In this document: in pieces, positions 8,054 to 19,153 of the stretch
Numbering within the stretch: the stretch's first letter is position 1
Layout: each line of letters opens with the position of its first letter
NCBI RefSeq assembly: GCF_025024155.1
Contig: NW_026251733.1
Location: forward strand, 186,001-250,000
Direction of reading: 5' to 3'
Length of the DNA: 64,000 nt
DNA from: Gamsiella multidivaricata
Taxonomy: Eukaryota; Mortierellomycota; Mortierellomycetes; Mortierellales; Mortierellaceae
Made by a program: the position numbers and the translations under genes
The notes under the pieces: model-generated
Databases searched by the model: none
Told to the model about the DNA's origin: nothing
The model's input: the letters and a program-made list of their open reading frames with translations, nothing else

Positions 8054-9241
8054 ACGAATAATCACACATCTACATATGGTAGGTAGGGGTCGGCAAATAA
8101 GCATTTTCGACCGGTCGGCGAATAAATAATTTGATAAATAATAAAGCACAATATTATTCAGGACGAGCAGACCCCTGGTTCAGGAACCACACCGCTTATT
8201 AGCTTATTATTTTGCGCTGGGCAGATATCCACCTAGTAATAGATATTAATGAGATGATAACGCGTAAAGGTGTAAAATAGTCAATCCAAGAGGATAACCG
8301 TTGCAGCTCACCAGGTCCTCTTCCTCGATTTCTTCGTCATATGCTGCACCTTCATCCCCTTCTGCTCATCGTCTGTCTAGGCATAAACCATGCAGTCGCC
8401 CAGAGGGGAAGCAGAGGCAGGCGGAAGCTAATGAAACACACAGGAGGATACCTTAACAGTCGGTTAGTGAAGCCTTGGAAGCTGCTAAATGGCCGATAAG
8501 GAGCTTGAGTTTAGTGTTCGTATTGGTGAGGAGAGGCGGCTGGGAGTCCAAGCAGGCACTAGGGAGTTTAGTCGCGTGTGAACAGATCTAATGTTCACGA
8601 AGAAAATAACCATGTCGATTCAGGAACAGGTACTACTTTTAAAATCATGCAGATTTTAGAATGTGTGTAAACCACTTCCTTCAAATGCAAGGTTGATTGA
8701 CAACCAACTGGCCATTGAGGATTTTTTTTTCCTAGAAGTCTGCTGACCCCCTCCTCGTCCTTTATTAGCCCCTCTACACGTAGTGGTCTGATAAGACACG
8801 CCTGCGCCTCTGGAGGAGGATCTGTTGTCAATAATAAAGCAACAAGGATAGTGGCCTAAGAAGGAAATTCTGGATTTCTAGGCCGCCTTACAGTTAGAGA
8901 GAGAGCCGAGAACGAACCTATTCACACGCCGCAAGGCGTAGTTCTATCGCGGAAATAAAGAGCGTCCTTGAGACGGGACCACGTCTTCTCCAACGTCATG
9001 TAGTACTTCTTCTGTCAGAGTTATTCCCGCTTGTTTACCGTCGTAGTATAGGGCAACTTAACTGATCCTAGCCCGAGACGGGTTCACGGCAGAGCTCAGC
9101 CCTGTACGATTCACATCGCTCGCAAAATTTCCTTTTTTAACGCGGACATGATGTATAAAAAGCGCGTCGGTGCTTCTCTCGCCTTTCCTTTCATTCCTTC
9201 ATTCAGTCACCATTTCACCCATAAAAGCACCAGCAGAAAAC
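8054..9241. other. Intergenic region with transposon-related debris
   Basis: No convincing gene. Just outside the element the motif ggtcggcraataa recurs imperfectly near 8050, 8086 and 8113; a related aaggatcggcaaatag lies left of the element at 2701, so the insertion hit a repeated sequence. A diverged TIR end lies at 8852-8920. The last 100 bp before 9242 are pyrimidine-rich and probably form the promoter and 5' UTR of the stomatin-like gene. Confidence 0.5.
8852..8920. repeat. Diverged solo TIR end related to the DUF6589/helicase element
   Basis: About 69 bp that align with the outer 64 bp of the right TIR (7981-8044). Both have ggcctaa, a ggaaatt...atttc inner arm, a gcc/cct pyrimidine arm, agttagagagagag versus actggaagagaggg, and a terminus cgaaccta versus cgagccta. 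Similarity is partial but collinear and ends at the same terminal nucleotides. I read it as a relic end of a related element; no partner end is visible in the window. Confidence 0.55.
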
Positions 9242-10774
9242 ATGCTTCGCACTACCATAAAACTTCGTCTTCCGACGGCTGCTCCAGCAGCTCTGGTGAG
9301 GTCGACGCGTCCCGTAAGTGCTTCAAGCTCTCCTATCTTCCTATCTTCCGAAAGACGCATTGATCGAACAGCTTAATGCTTTATCTGACGCGTCTACGAG
9401 TCTAATGTCTATGTCCACACAACACAGAATATCCCACTCGCCACTGCTTTTGTTGCTCAGCGATCCTACGCCAGTAATCACGGCACGAACAGATCAGGTT
9501 GGGGAGGGCCACGAAAGTCCTTGCCCATAAACACAGTAAGTCCTACATTGACCTGCTGAGATATCATATTTCTCAGTCCTTCCAGCGATTCGGTATGCTC
9601 AACTGCATACGGCCTTATTGATATACATGTAGATCATTAAATTTGTGCCTCAACAAGAGGCGTGGATCGTTGAGCGCATGGGCCGATTCCATACAACTTT
9701 AGAACCTGGTCTTCAGTTCCTGATGCCCTTCCTAGATCAAGTCAAGTATGTCAGAAGCCTTAAGGAAGTAGCCATTGAGGTTCCTAGCCAAAGCGCCATC
9801 ACTCAAGGTATGCATTCAATGCAGTGCAATACAATGCAACGTGAAGCTCCTTACTTTATTGGACGACAAAAGGCGGTACCACTGACGCTAGTTCTCTGTC
9901 TTTCAATCTGTCATCTTTTACCGCTGCGCTCTGGTAGACAATGTTACACTGGATTTGGATGGCGTGTTATACTTTCGAGTAGTAGATCCATACAAGGCCT
10001 CATACGGGGTCGAAGATGCCGAGTTCTCGGTCTCTCAGCTGGCGCAGACTACTATGCGTGCTGAAATTGGCATGATGACTCTCGATCGTACCCTAGCAGA
10101 GCGCGCTCATCTGAATGCCAATATTGTCGAGGCTATTAATACTGCAGCGGCGGACTGGGGCATCCAATGTCTTCGCTATGAGATCCGAGACATCCATCCT
10201 CCTACCAAAGTGGTCGAGAGCATGCACCAACAGGTTTCCGCGGAACGAACCAAGCGTGCTCAGATCTTGGATTCTGAAGGTAAAGTCATTTCTTTCAAAC
10301 GCCAATATAAACAGTAATCATCCTTGCCACTACATGGGAGTTTTAAACGATATCCATAATTCCTCTTCAACTGCGACAGGTTCACGCCAGGCTGCTATCA
10401 ATGTAGCTGAGGGCCTCAAGCAGTCGACCATCCTTCAGTCCGAGGCCGATAAGGCGGAACAAATCAACAGAGCCACTGGTGAAGCTGAGGCTATTCTGCT
10501 ACGTGCCCAGGCCAATGCTGAGGGGATTCGTCGCATCGCAGAGGCGATATCAAAGACTCCCGGCGGACATCATGCTGTCTCGTTAACGGTCGCTGACAAG
10601 TACGTCGACGCCTTTGCCCAGCTCGCCAAGGAGACCAATACGCTTATCTTGCCAGCGAACGCCAGCGATGCTGCGAGTATGGTTGCACAGGCATTGACCG
10701 TCTACGACAATATCACAAAGAAGCGCAACATTGCCCCGGATCAGATTATGCCTTCTTCCGGAAAATCCGCTTAG
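9242..10774 (+). CDS. STOML2: Mitochondrial stomatin-like protein 2 (SPFH/band 7 family)
   Basis: Exons 9242-9313, 9428-9535, 9633-9807, 9938-10279 and 10380-10774 join in frame to 363 residues. The first 45 or so residues are basic and Ser/Ala-rich, consistent with a mitochondrial presequence. The SPFH core starts at IIKFVPQQEAWIVERMGRFH and continues through DNVTLDLDGVLYFRV and the Ala/Glu-rich coiled coil typical of SLP-2. The family scaffolds cardiolipin-rich inner-membrane domains and stabilises respiratory complexes and proteases. Length matches animal STOML2 (about 356). It is convergent with RPB9, with 219 bp between stop codons. There is no membrane hairpin of the stomatin type, as expected for SLP-2. 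Confidence 0.93.
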
Positions 10775-10993
10775 AAAAGTATCCGACTGTATCTAATAAA
10801 CGACACGCGCAGATTGTGTTGACAAGTATCATTGCGTCCTGCATGGCTCGAGAAAGATCAATTTATTTCCTGTATTTTTTTCCTGAAAAACAGCGCTTTA
10901 TTCCAGCTATAGTCGATATTAAATCCGATCTGTGACTGAAACAATTCCTGGCAAGAAAAGAAAAATGAGGCGGACCAGGAGCGACAAAGTCAT

Positions 10994-11684
10994 CTAAGAG
11001 AACCAGCGATGTCCACAGGCCTTGTTGCAGCAGATGTAATACAATGTCATCTTCATTTCAGCGCCGTTTCCTTGTGCCTGGAAGAAGACCGCCTCTTCGT
11101 GTCCACACTTTGCACATCTCATCCTAGTCCGTGGCTAGTTGATATTGCGATATTGAATGACGAGGCGCAAAGCGCGCGTAAGCAATGATGTGGTTCCTAG
11201 GAGTAGAAAGAATCCACAAATACGGATAGTCGATCCAGTATGACATACCAAAGTGGGATCTGTGCTCAAGTCTTGTACGAGAAGCGTTTGCTCTCTAGAA
11301 GATTGTGCCGAGAGATAGAAAGAAAGCATTGTTGAGTGATCCCTGTTGCCTGATTCTCTCCTTCCTGATTGACGCCTTCCACAACAATATCTTTTGTCAG
11401 ACAGTGCCGGCACTAAAAGACATACGCTGGTGCGTGCAAGATCTCGTTCCTGTATACGCAGTTGTTGTCGGCCTTCTCCTGGTAATCACAATTCCTGCAG
11501 GCAAACATCAAGCTCCTGCTGCGAACATCTGGATTGGATCTGTCCTCTCTAGGATACAACAGATTGTTGCTGCAAACCATTGGTAGTTCGACATGGGTGT
11601 TAGATCAAGTTCAAGGATGCCATGCAGCAGGCAAGCTGTTCGAGATACATCGTACCACTCGGAGCAGTAGAGGAAGGATGGCAT
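10994..11684 (-). CDS. RPB9: DNA-directed RNA polymerase II subunit RPB9
   Basis: Exons on the minus strand: 11656-11684, 11426-11569, 11249-11294 and 10994-11134, joining to 119 residues. The N-terminal zinc ribbon uses Cys7, Cys10, Cys34 and Cys37 ([22 protein letters not shown]). The C-terminal TFIIS-like ribbon uses Cys80, Cys83, Cys108 and Cys113 ([20 protein letters not shown]). The linker STDPTLPRT matches the family. RPB9 contributes to start-site choice, fidelity and elongation in Pol II. Yeast RPB9 has 122 residues, so the gene is complete. The first exon is only 29 nt, and the split Cys10 codon requires the first intron. Confidence 0.93.
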
Positions 11685-12464
11685 AAGTATGGTCGACTTT
11701 ATTGTTCTTTTCGGTTGCGGGCAGTTGCGATGGTGTGGTGATGCGAATCGGTTCTCGCATAGAGGTACAAGATCATTTTTCTTTATCCTTGCGTTCAGGT
11801 GCTACGTCACTCTATTGGCCTGGCGCCAGATCGGCGGTGCAACGTTCTGCCGAACATGCCTGCAGCCATTGGTAGGCCACAAAAACAATTGCTTCCAGGA
11901 CAAATCAGCCCGCGGCGTGCTTTCTTTTTTATCATATTATCATCGTTGTTCGTATGCGTCTTTTCTGAAAGTAAGGCCAGGCCTTTTTTCATTTGGCAGC
12001 GCAAGTCGAGGGGGTGGACAGGTGCTCTGAAAATTGACGTCCCAGCCGTATTCCCGTTCTCTCTCTCCCCCTCTTCCGGTCCGCAGCAGCCGGGAGCGCT
12101 TGGACTAACCCCAGAGCATCAGTTGTACTCTTCACAAACGCGCGTATTTTTCCGTGGCCACCGCGGCTGCTTTTCTAAGACAAGGGGCAGGACATCTCCC
12201 ATTTCATATTTGTCATCGCTATTGGCTGCCATTAAGGTTCGTCCCTTCCAGCTCCACCGCACTCTACCCTCCTGAGGTCATCTCTCACTTCATCATCTTT
12301 CTCTTTCTACACCATCCCCAGCAAGCACCAGAGCCAGCGACGGTCGAACGACGACCAATACTACTAACCATTAACAGCAACGAACGAAACTAGAGCGAAA
12401 GCTACCCTTGCAGCTATATCAAGTGTCAAATCCAAGGTCGAATCGCCAAGAAGGATTTTGCAGC
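11685..12464. other. Divergent promoter region between RPB9 and the TLC-domain gene
   Basis: About 780 bp with no recognisable gene. The last 200 bp before 12465 are rich in C/T tracts, typical of upstream regions here. Short open frames occur but have no family resemblance. Confidence 0.4.
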
Positions 12465-13262
12465 ATGGACATCCTCAGTTCTCCCCACATCCCACCATCA
12501 CTCATCGGAGCCCTTACACTCTACCCGCTTTTGTTCACTACTCTCGACAAGCTGCCATGGACCAAGCGGGTCCTACCACTTAAGGCTGATACCCAGAAGC
12601 ACTACCACCTCTGCAACAAGATCGTGGCCTCTGTTCACTCGACAATCATGACCATCACCGGTACATATCTCCTCCTGACCGTCGACTGGTCCAAGAACGA
12701 CATGTCGACCTACATGACCGCGCTTACACCCTTCCTCGTCGGACTCGAGCTGGGCTACTTGACCCAGGATACTGCCTTTGAGTTTTATCAGCGTGCTCGG
12801 TTCGGTGTCGGCAGCAACCTGATCCTTTTCCATCATGTCGCCGTCATCCTCGGATCCGCCTACTATCTCTACGCTCTTACTCTCAACAATCCAGGACCGT
12901 ATTTTATTGGCATGCTTTCTCTCATGAATATGAGTACGCCGATCCTACACTTCCGCTGGGTTCTTCAAAGTCGAGGCCGCACATTCACCAACTCAAGGTT
13001 GAAGCGATTTATTGATACGGCTCTGATGGTGACCTACTTTTGGTGCAGAATTTTCGGCAATTGGTGGATGGGTGTCGCCATTGGTGCCAAGCTGGGCGTG
13101 TCCTGGTACCAGGCACCACTCTACATCGGCAAGAAGTATACGATCACGACAACTATCATGTTCCTAATGAATGTGGCATGGTGGCTCATTCTTGCCAAGC
13201 AATGGGTCAAATCCGTCAAGGGCTTTTACTTCACGAAAAAAGTTGCCAAGAAATCAGAGTAA
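12465..13262 (+). CDS. TLC-domain multi-pass membrane protein (TLCD4/TMEM56-like)
   Basis: An intronless frame of 265 residues from the first ATG. Six to seven hydrophobic segments are visible. TLC hallmarks are HSTIMTITGTYLL early, LELGYLTQDTAFEFYQ, LILFHHVAVILG (His-His), LMNMSTPILHFRW (Asn/Ser/Thr, then Leu, in the fourth segment) and a C-terminal MNVAWWLILAKQW. It ends in a Lys-rich tail (TKKVAKKSE), possibly an ER-retrieval-type or topogenic signal. TLC proteins include ceramide synthases and lipid-sensing membrane proteins; the ceramide-synthase Lag motif with its full His/Asp set is not clear here, so a TLCD-type role in lipid homeostasis is more likely. Substrate unknown. Confidence 0.75.
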   Translation: MDILSSPHIPPSLIGALTLYPLLFTTLDKLPWTKRVLPLKADTQKHYHLCNKIVASVHSTIMTITGTYLLLTVDWSKNDMSTYMTALTPFLVGLELGYLTQDTAFEFYQRARFGVGSNLILFHHVAVILGSAYYLYALTLNNPGPYFIGMLSLMNMSTPILHFRWVLQSRGRTFTNSRLKRFIDTALMVTYFWCRIFGNWWMGVAIGAKLGVSWYQAPLYIGKKYTITTTIMFLMNVAWWLILAKQWVKSVKGFYFTKKVAKKSE

Positions 13263-13574
13263 ATCTATTTGGCCTTATCATTATAGAACTCTCTACTCGC
13301 TAATAATCGTTTGGTTCGTCCTTTACGTAAACGTCATTGTTTTTGCACAATAAACTGTTCAGGTAGTAAACTTGGATTCCGCCGTTTTTTTTTTACTATT
13401 GACGCCTGATTCCCCCCAGACGCGGCCCGCAGCGATTCGGTCTAGGCGGGTCACGTGTAACTCCAGCATGCGTGGGAAAAATGGGGGGAGAATAAAAAAC
13501 TTTCCCCACTCCTTACCCCACTCTTCCTTCTACGCACTCTCCACCCCTCTCATCAACACCATCCATTGCACATC
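13263..13574. other. Intergenic spacer
   Basis: 3' flank of the TLC gene and 5' flank of MCCC1. Contains aataaactg near 13349 (polyadenylation-like) and C/T-rich sequence before 13575. No gene seen. Confidence 0.4.
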
Positions 13575-16446
13575 ATGTCTTCCTTCATGCTGTCTGCCAA
13601 TAGGGCAGCCCTCCGCATGCGCTGGGGAACCTCCATCAACCCCGTCTCAATGAAGCCCTTCCGTTGGTACACGACTGAGATTGGTACCTGACCCCTCTTT
13701 TTGAATTCCGGAATAGAATGGGATCGTAGTAGAGACCAAGCTAAAGATGGCAAACCCCTCATACTAACTATGGATTGCAAACCTCCACGTTACATCACAA
13801 TGTAGAGCGCAAACCCCTGTTCGACAAGATTCTCATTGCTAATCGGTAAGTGGTGGATGACACTGATCTCGAGAATTTTAGGGCCACTGTTCTATTGTGC
13901 TCTAAATATCTCCGCTAACAATCCTATGTCTTGACCCTGGATAAACGCAACCGAACAGTGGTGAAATCGCCTGCAGAATCATGAGGACCGCCAAGAAGCT
14001 CGGAATCAAGACTGTGGCCGTCTTCAGTGACGCCGACAGGAACGCCCTTCATGTCAAGATGGTAATAAAATGTTTTCTTCTGTTTGACCCTGATCTCGAC
14101 CGATTAACGGTTATTGACACCGTCTTGTGGATCGATCGATCATATTCTCTACCTCTCTGTTCTTAGGCTGATGAGGCCTATAACATTGGACCAGCTGCAT
14201 CTGCTGAGAGTTACTTGAAGGTCGACAAGATCATTGAGGTCGCCAAAAAGAGCGGAGCTCAGGTAAAAAAGCTTTTTTTTTTTTTTTTTGCACGCCTTGC
14301 TTTATTAGGCACACGAGCCGCGAACTCTTTTTTTCTCACGCTCTCCAAAATTTATGTAGGCCATTCATCCAGGATACGGTTTCTTGTCCGAGAACGCAGG
14401 GTTTGCGGACCGCCTGGCCAAGGAGAACATTACTTTCATCGGACCCCCTGGCAGCGCCATGACAGCGATGGGATCCAAGAGTGAATCCAAATTCATTATG
14501 GAGGCCGCCAAGGTTCCTGTCGTTCCCGGCTACCACGGTGAGAACCAGGACAATGCTTTCTTGAAGGTTCAGGCCGATAAGATTGGATACCCTGTGTTGA
14601 TCAAGGCCGTCAAGGGTGGTGGAGGAAAGGGAATGCGTATTGTTGAGACCCCCGAGGAATTCGACATCATGTTGGAAAGCTCCAGACGCGAAGCCATGAA
14701 GTCCTTCAGCGATGACAAGGTGTAAGTGGAGTATCGTACATGTGCTTATGTCTAACAGTTGTGAGCTCGGTTCGCTAATTAATTGATTTCCGGTCCGACT
14801 TAATAGTCTGGTTGAGAAGTACCTTGTCACTCCTCGTCACGTCGAAGTCCAGGTCTTTGCCGATACTCTCGGAAACGCTGTCTACCTCTTCGAGCGCGAC
14901 TGCAGTGTCCAGCGAAGACATCAAAAGATTCTGGAGGAGGCCCCCGCTGTAGGTGGATTGATTATTGTTTTTTAAGGGCTCTAGATTAATACGACTATGA
15001 TCACTTTGTACTGACCTACCGTACCATTCATCCCAATCATTAGCCCGGACTTTCGGAAGAGCTCAGACGCGATCTGGGAGAGAAGGCTGTTGCCGCTGCC
15101 AAGGCCGTAAACTATGTCGGAGCCGGAACAGTTGAATTTATTATGGATAACACAGATCAAAAGTTCTACTTTATGGAGATGAACACCCGTCTTCAGGTTG
15201 AGCATCCCATCACAGAGATGATCACGAACACAGATCTTGTGCAGTGGCAGCTTGAGGTCGCAGCCGGTAACAGACTGCCCAAATTGCAGAACGAATTGAA
15301 GAAGGATGGCTGGGCATTTGAGGCGCGTATCTATGCTGAGAACCCCAACAACAACTTCTTGCCTGATGTCGGTCCCCTGCTTCATGTTCAAACTCCTGAG
15401 CCCTCAGACAGCGTTCGTCTGGAGACCGGATTTGTTCAAGGAGACGAGATCTCGGTGCACTACGACCCCATGATTGCCAAGTTGGTTGTTCACGGTGAGA
15501 GCAGAACTGCTGCCCTCCGCATCTTGCGCAAGGCCCTCAGTGAGTATGAGGTTGTTGGATTGAACACAAATATCGAGTTCTTGAAGACTCTCGCCGCGCA
15601 CCCTGCTTTCATTGCTGGGGAAGTCGAGACTGGATTCATCAAGAAGTACGAGAGCGATATGTTCAAGCCAGCTCCTCCTCTGGATCCCGCCACCGTTGCC
15701 CAGGCCTCGTTGACTATGATTCTTCGCGACTTGGAGGCTTCCCAGCAGGCCGCCGAGGCTGCCGAGGATGCATCGTCGCCCTTCACCCTCAACTCTGGAT
15801 TGCGCTTGAACCAGCTCAGCGAGCAGACTCTTGCCTTCAAACTCGAGGACCAGGATGTGAAGGTCGGGGTTGAGTTCAATAGAGATGGAACATACAACGT
15901 TCGCGTTCAGACCCCTAACAAGACTACGGTCTTCTCCAAAGTCATGGCCAAGTTGGCTGGCGAGAGCAGCGTTCTTGCCGAGATTGAGAATCGCCTGTAC
16001 AAGACGAGTGTTGTCCAGGAGGGGGATCAAGTCCATGTCTTTGCAGAGGAGGGCAAGGTCACATTGGATATTCCCCAGCCAAAGTTCTTGACTGTCGGAA
16101 AGGAGGAGAAAGCAGGAAGTTTGCGCACACCCATGCCCTGCAAAATCTCTCAGGTTATGTGCAAACCTGGAGATAAGGTCGTCAAGGGACAGAACTTGGT
16201 CATTTTGGAAGCCATGAAGATGGAGGTAAGGCGACTTGTTTCGTGCATGCCCACGTTTTTTTATTTATTTTATTTTGGAATCAAAGCTCTAACAATTGTT
16301 CTCTCTGAATTGGTCAATTCTAGCATATTATCAAGTCCCCCGTCGACGGAGTGGTCTCTGATGTGTTCTTCAGTGTTGGCGAGATGGTTGGGGAGAACAA
16401 ATCGCTCATCGCATTCGAAGAAGCTGAAGGTGCCAAGGAGGCATAA
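13575..16446 (+). CDS. MCCC1: 3-methylcrotonyl-CoA carboxylase, biotin-containing alpha subunit
   Basis: Eight exons: 13575-13683, 13806-13845, 13959-14061, 14167-14262, 14360-14721, 14807-14948, 15044-16225 and 16324-16446, joining in frame to 718 residues (human MCCC1 has 725). After a basic mitochondrial leader come the biotin carboxylase domain ([16 protein letters not shown], the Gly-rich ATP loop [32 protein letters not shown]) and a C-terminal biotinyl domain with EAMKME, biotinylated at Lys676. No carboxyltransferase domain is fused, so it needs a separate beta subunit. It carboxylates 3-methylcrotonyl-CoA in leucine breakdown. Propionyl-CoA carboxylase alpha is the main alternative, less likely for a fungus. 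Intron 4 contains an 18-base T run. Confidence 0.9.
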
Positions 16447-16849
16447 AGTAACGAGCAGGAGGTTGATATTAGAGCGGAAAGTGTGTATCATCTAGAGGGT
16501 ACCCTCATCCACGGGTCCAAATAAAAAAAAAATATTTATCGTATTTGTTTGCCGTATCCTTGAAGGAACTTTGTCCGGTATCCCAAAACCATGTGTGCAC
16601 GAAACTCTAAGCATTCAACGAGGTCCGTTGCATTGACGTTAGTTCATTGTATGTGGGAGGATCCCAAAACCAAACAGCATTGGAGTGTCCGGCGTGGATC
16701 AAGACAAATCGAGGGAGCTCCATGATACCACGATATTTTTGGAGTTTGCACCGCCCGTTTTCATTCCCTTAAAAGAGAGGAGGCGTAGAGATATTCCTTT
16801 CAACTCGTTACTGCTCCTCTTTCTTATCCGTAAACTTCTCTTAGCAAAA
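16447..16849. other. Intergenic spacer between MCCC1 and the monooxygenase gene
   Basis: About 400 bp. Contains aataaaaaaaaaatattt near 16520 (3' processing-like) and an AT-rich then pyrimidine-rich run-up to the next start codon. No gene seen. Confidence 0.4.
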
Positions 16850-17904
16850 ATGATGCCGCCAAATACGATTACTATGCGTAGGAGCAAATGTACTCTTCTT
16901 CTACTTGCCCTGCTCGTGGCAGCGAGTATGCAAGGCGCATATGCCCACATGTCTATGATTTACCCGCTCGCCAGAGGACTTCCCATTAATCCCTACACGT
17001 AAGGGTCATCGATTTGGTCGTTTGCGCAAGGTTTACTCTTCCACTGCTTGTGCAAATCGCTAATAATGGGCACTTTTTGTCAATGTGTCCACAGTACAGC
17101 TCCTGATTACAACTGCCGCGATGCACCGCTGTACGACGGCTGCGGAGGCGGTACCGGCAAGACGTTCCCCTGCGGCGGCTATCCGCCTGACAAACAAGTC
17201 GTCCAAAGCTTTGAAGCTGGTCAGATGATCAATGTAACCTTTGGCAACGCCGCGTATGGCTCTCCAGGAGAACCAGCCCTCACGCCGACATCAGACCAAG
17301 CGCGACATTCAGGTGGACTGTGTGAGTTCAGCTTGAGTTATGATCAGGGTGGGACGTTTGGTGTCTTTGCACGGTACCATGTCTCCTGCCCCGACATGTT
17401 TTATAACTGGACTATCAAGTTACCTGATAATCTGCCTGCCTGTGATAACTGTATCCTTGGTAAGTTATCGACAAGAAGAAAAATAGGAGAAGCATCGAAT
17501 GAGGTTCATAATGTGCTAACTGACACTACAACACTCCACGCTCACGCTTGTTGTCATTATGTCTCCCAGGGTGGAGCTGGATTGGTGCGGTTGGAGCGCG
17601 CCCAGAATATTACATGGGCTGTGCGGATATCAAGATTGTGAGCACTCTTAATGGTTCGCTGCCTCCCGAGCTCGCCAGCACGCCACTTCGAATGGCCAAC
17701 ATGCCTGGGTATCCTTATTACTTTGCTCCTGGAGATAAGTTTGGGAATTTGAGGGGCAATGGGCCCAATTCTTCGGAGCTGGCCGCCAATATGAGGGGCG
17801 CAACCGGTGGACCGGACACTCATCCATTCCCACCCGGTGGACCGGACCCTCAGCCAATGCTTACCAAGAGAAAGAAAGGCAAAGGCACGCGCAGAATGCT
17901 GTAG
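16850..17904 (+). CDS. AA11-like lytic polysaccharide monooxygenase, secreted
   Basis: Exons 16850-16998, 17095-17459 and 17570-17904 encode 282 residues. A signal peptide (about residues 1-32, Leu/Ala core ending AYA) would leave His33 as the mature N-terminus (HMSMIYPLARG), one half of the copper histidine brace. The second half is His121 in ARHSGGLCEFSLSYD, and the axial Tyr lies in PEYYMGCADIKI. FPCGG and paired cysteines match the AA11 pattern. The family oxidises chitin. After the domain comes a Gly/Pro repeat (two GGPD units) and a strongly basic tail (KRKKGKGTRR) with no carbohydrate-binding module. A related gene fragment is at 1-627. Confidence 0.75.
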
Positions 17905-17995
17905 GGATAGCTTTTTTTTTCTGCAAAGCCACTTTTCCCACTTTAAATTCAGATCGAGACCAATGTTTACATTTTTTCTCCTATTTTTTTTCTTT

Positions 17996-18361
17996 GATCG
18001 AGATCACACCGCAGAATCGCACAATGAAGCATCACAGTTCTACGACAAGGCTGGAGGCTTCAACCTCCAGACCTCGCACGAAACATAATTGAAATGCTTT
18101 AGGGAAAGTCCCCGGACCTCACGGCAGAAAGTGCCGCCAATAACATACTGGCTTTTCTGAGATTCCGCAAGAGACGATCGTTTCGTTCTGGGCCAAGACT
18201 CTTTTCTTTTCCTTTGGAGAAGAAGAGAGAACGCTCCTCAACGGTTTGATCTTGCGGCTCAGTGTTTGTCATGGTTACAGTTATGCGATTGCGGTTGTCC
18301 TCTTCTTATGGAGAGGATGATCGTAACTCAACGGGGCTCACTCGCGGACGTGATCTCGATC
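17996..18361 (+). ncRNA. RMRP: RNase MRP RNA
   Basis: The core near 18102-18134 reads GGGAAAGTCCCCGGACC, then TCACGGCAGAAAGTGCC. This closely matches the conserved region I and following segment of known RNase MRP RNAs, such as the human gene with GGGGAAAGTCCCCGGACC and GGCAGAGAGTGCC. Near the 3' end, CGGGGCTCA also matches. The ends pair perfectly over 12 bp as stem P1 (17996-18007 with 18350-18361). An 11-base T run follows at about 18376, a possible Pol III terminator. RNase MRP cleaves pre-rRNA at the A3 site. Exact termini are estimated from P1. Confidence 0.85.
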
Positions 18362-19153
18362 TCGAAGAAAAAACACTTTTTTTTTTTATTATATTACTAT
18401 TAAAGTCAATGGGTCTGAATGGAAGAATGTGGGGACGGTGGTGTTGTGGTGTTGTGACTCATGGAGACGAGAGGCGAGGTTAACAACGAAGAGTGTAAGA
18501 GTGTGGTGGGGCTACTGCCAACAGACGAGTGCCGTTCTACATTCTACATGGGCGGTAGTGCTTCTTTCATTTGGTGCAACCTTAGGCATGTGCATTTTGC
18601 GTTCCGTACTTGACATTGATGTTTTTCCCTCATGATAAGATAGCAAACCTCTTGCCCTTCTTTGGAAACAAACGCGGCATTAATGAGAAGCGAAGAACTC
18701 CTTTCAAAGTCTGGTCTTGTTCTCGTTTGTTGAATCCGACAGGTGAGATGCGGCGTGTGAGATGTTTTGCGTAACGTGTGCATGCTTCTACTTCTTTAGC
18801 TTCGCCTTTGCCAAAACGTCTACTTTCGTATTGGCAACACAATAATAATCGCGCTCCCAGCCGAAAACAACAAATGTCTAGTGCTGAAATGCGCTCTTTT
18901 GTGACCAGTTGGCCGTCTATCTCGCTCTCATAAAGTCGAACACAAGCAAGGCCGAGTAATCATCCCCATCTACCTTCCGCTCCTTCATCTCTCTCACTTT
19001 TTTTTTTTTTTTAATTTCATCATCACGACTCCTTTCTCTTGCAACAAACTCGCGGACTGACTTCTTTTGCACAGTCCAAAACGTGAACCAGTCTATCAGA
19101 CACGCGACAAAAAAAAAAAAAAAAAAAAATCCCGCACTTGCAAACGACTCAGC
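18362..19153. other. Intergenic region after the MRP RNA
   Basis: No gene recognised. T runs occur at about 18376 and 18999, and a 19-20-base A run lies at about 19110, just before the arrestin-like gene. Confidence 0.4.
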
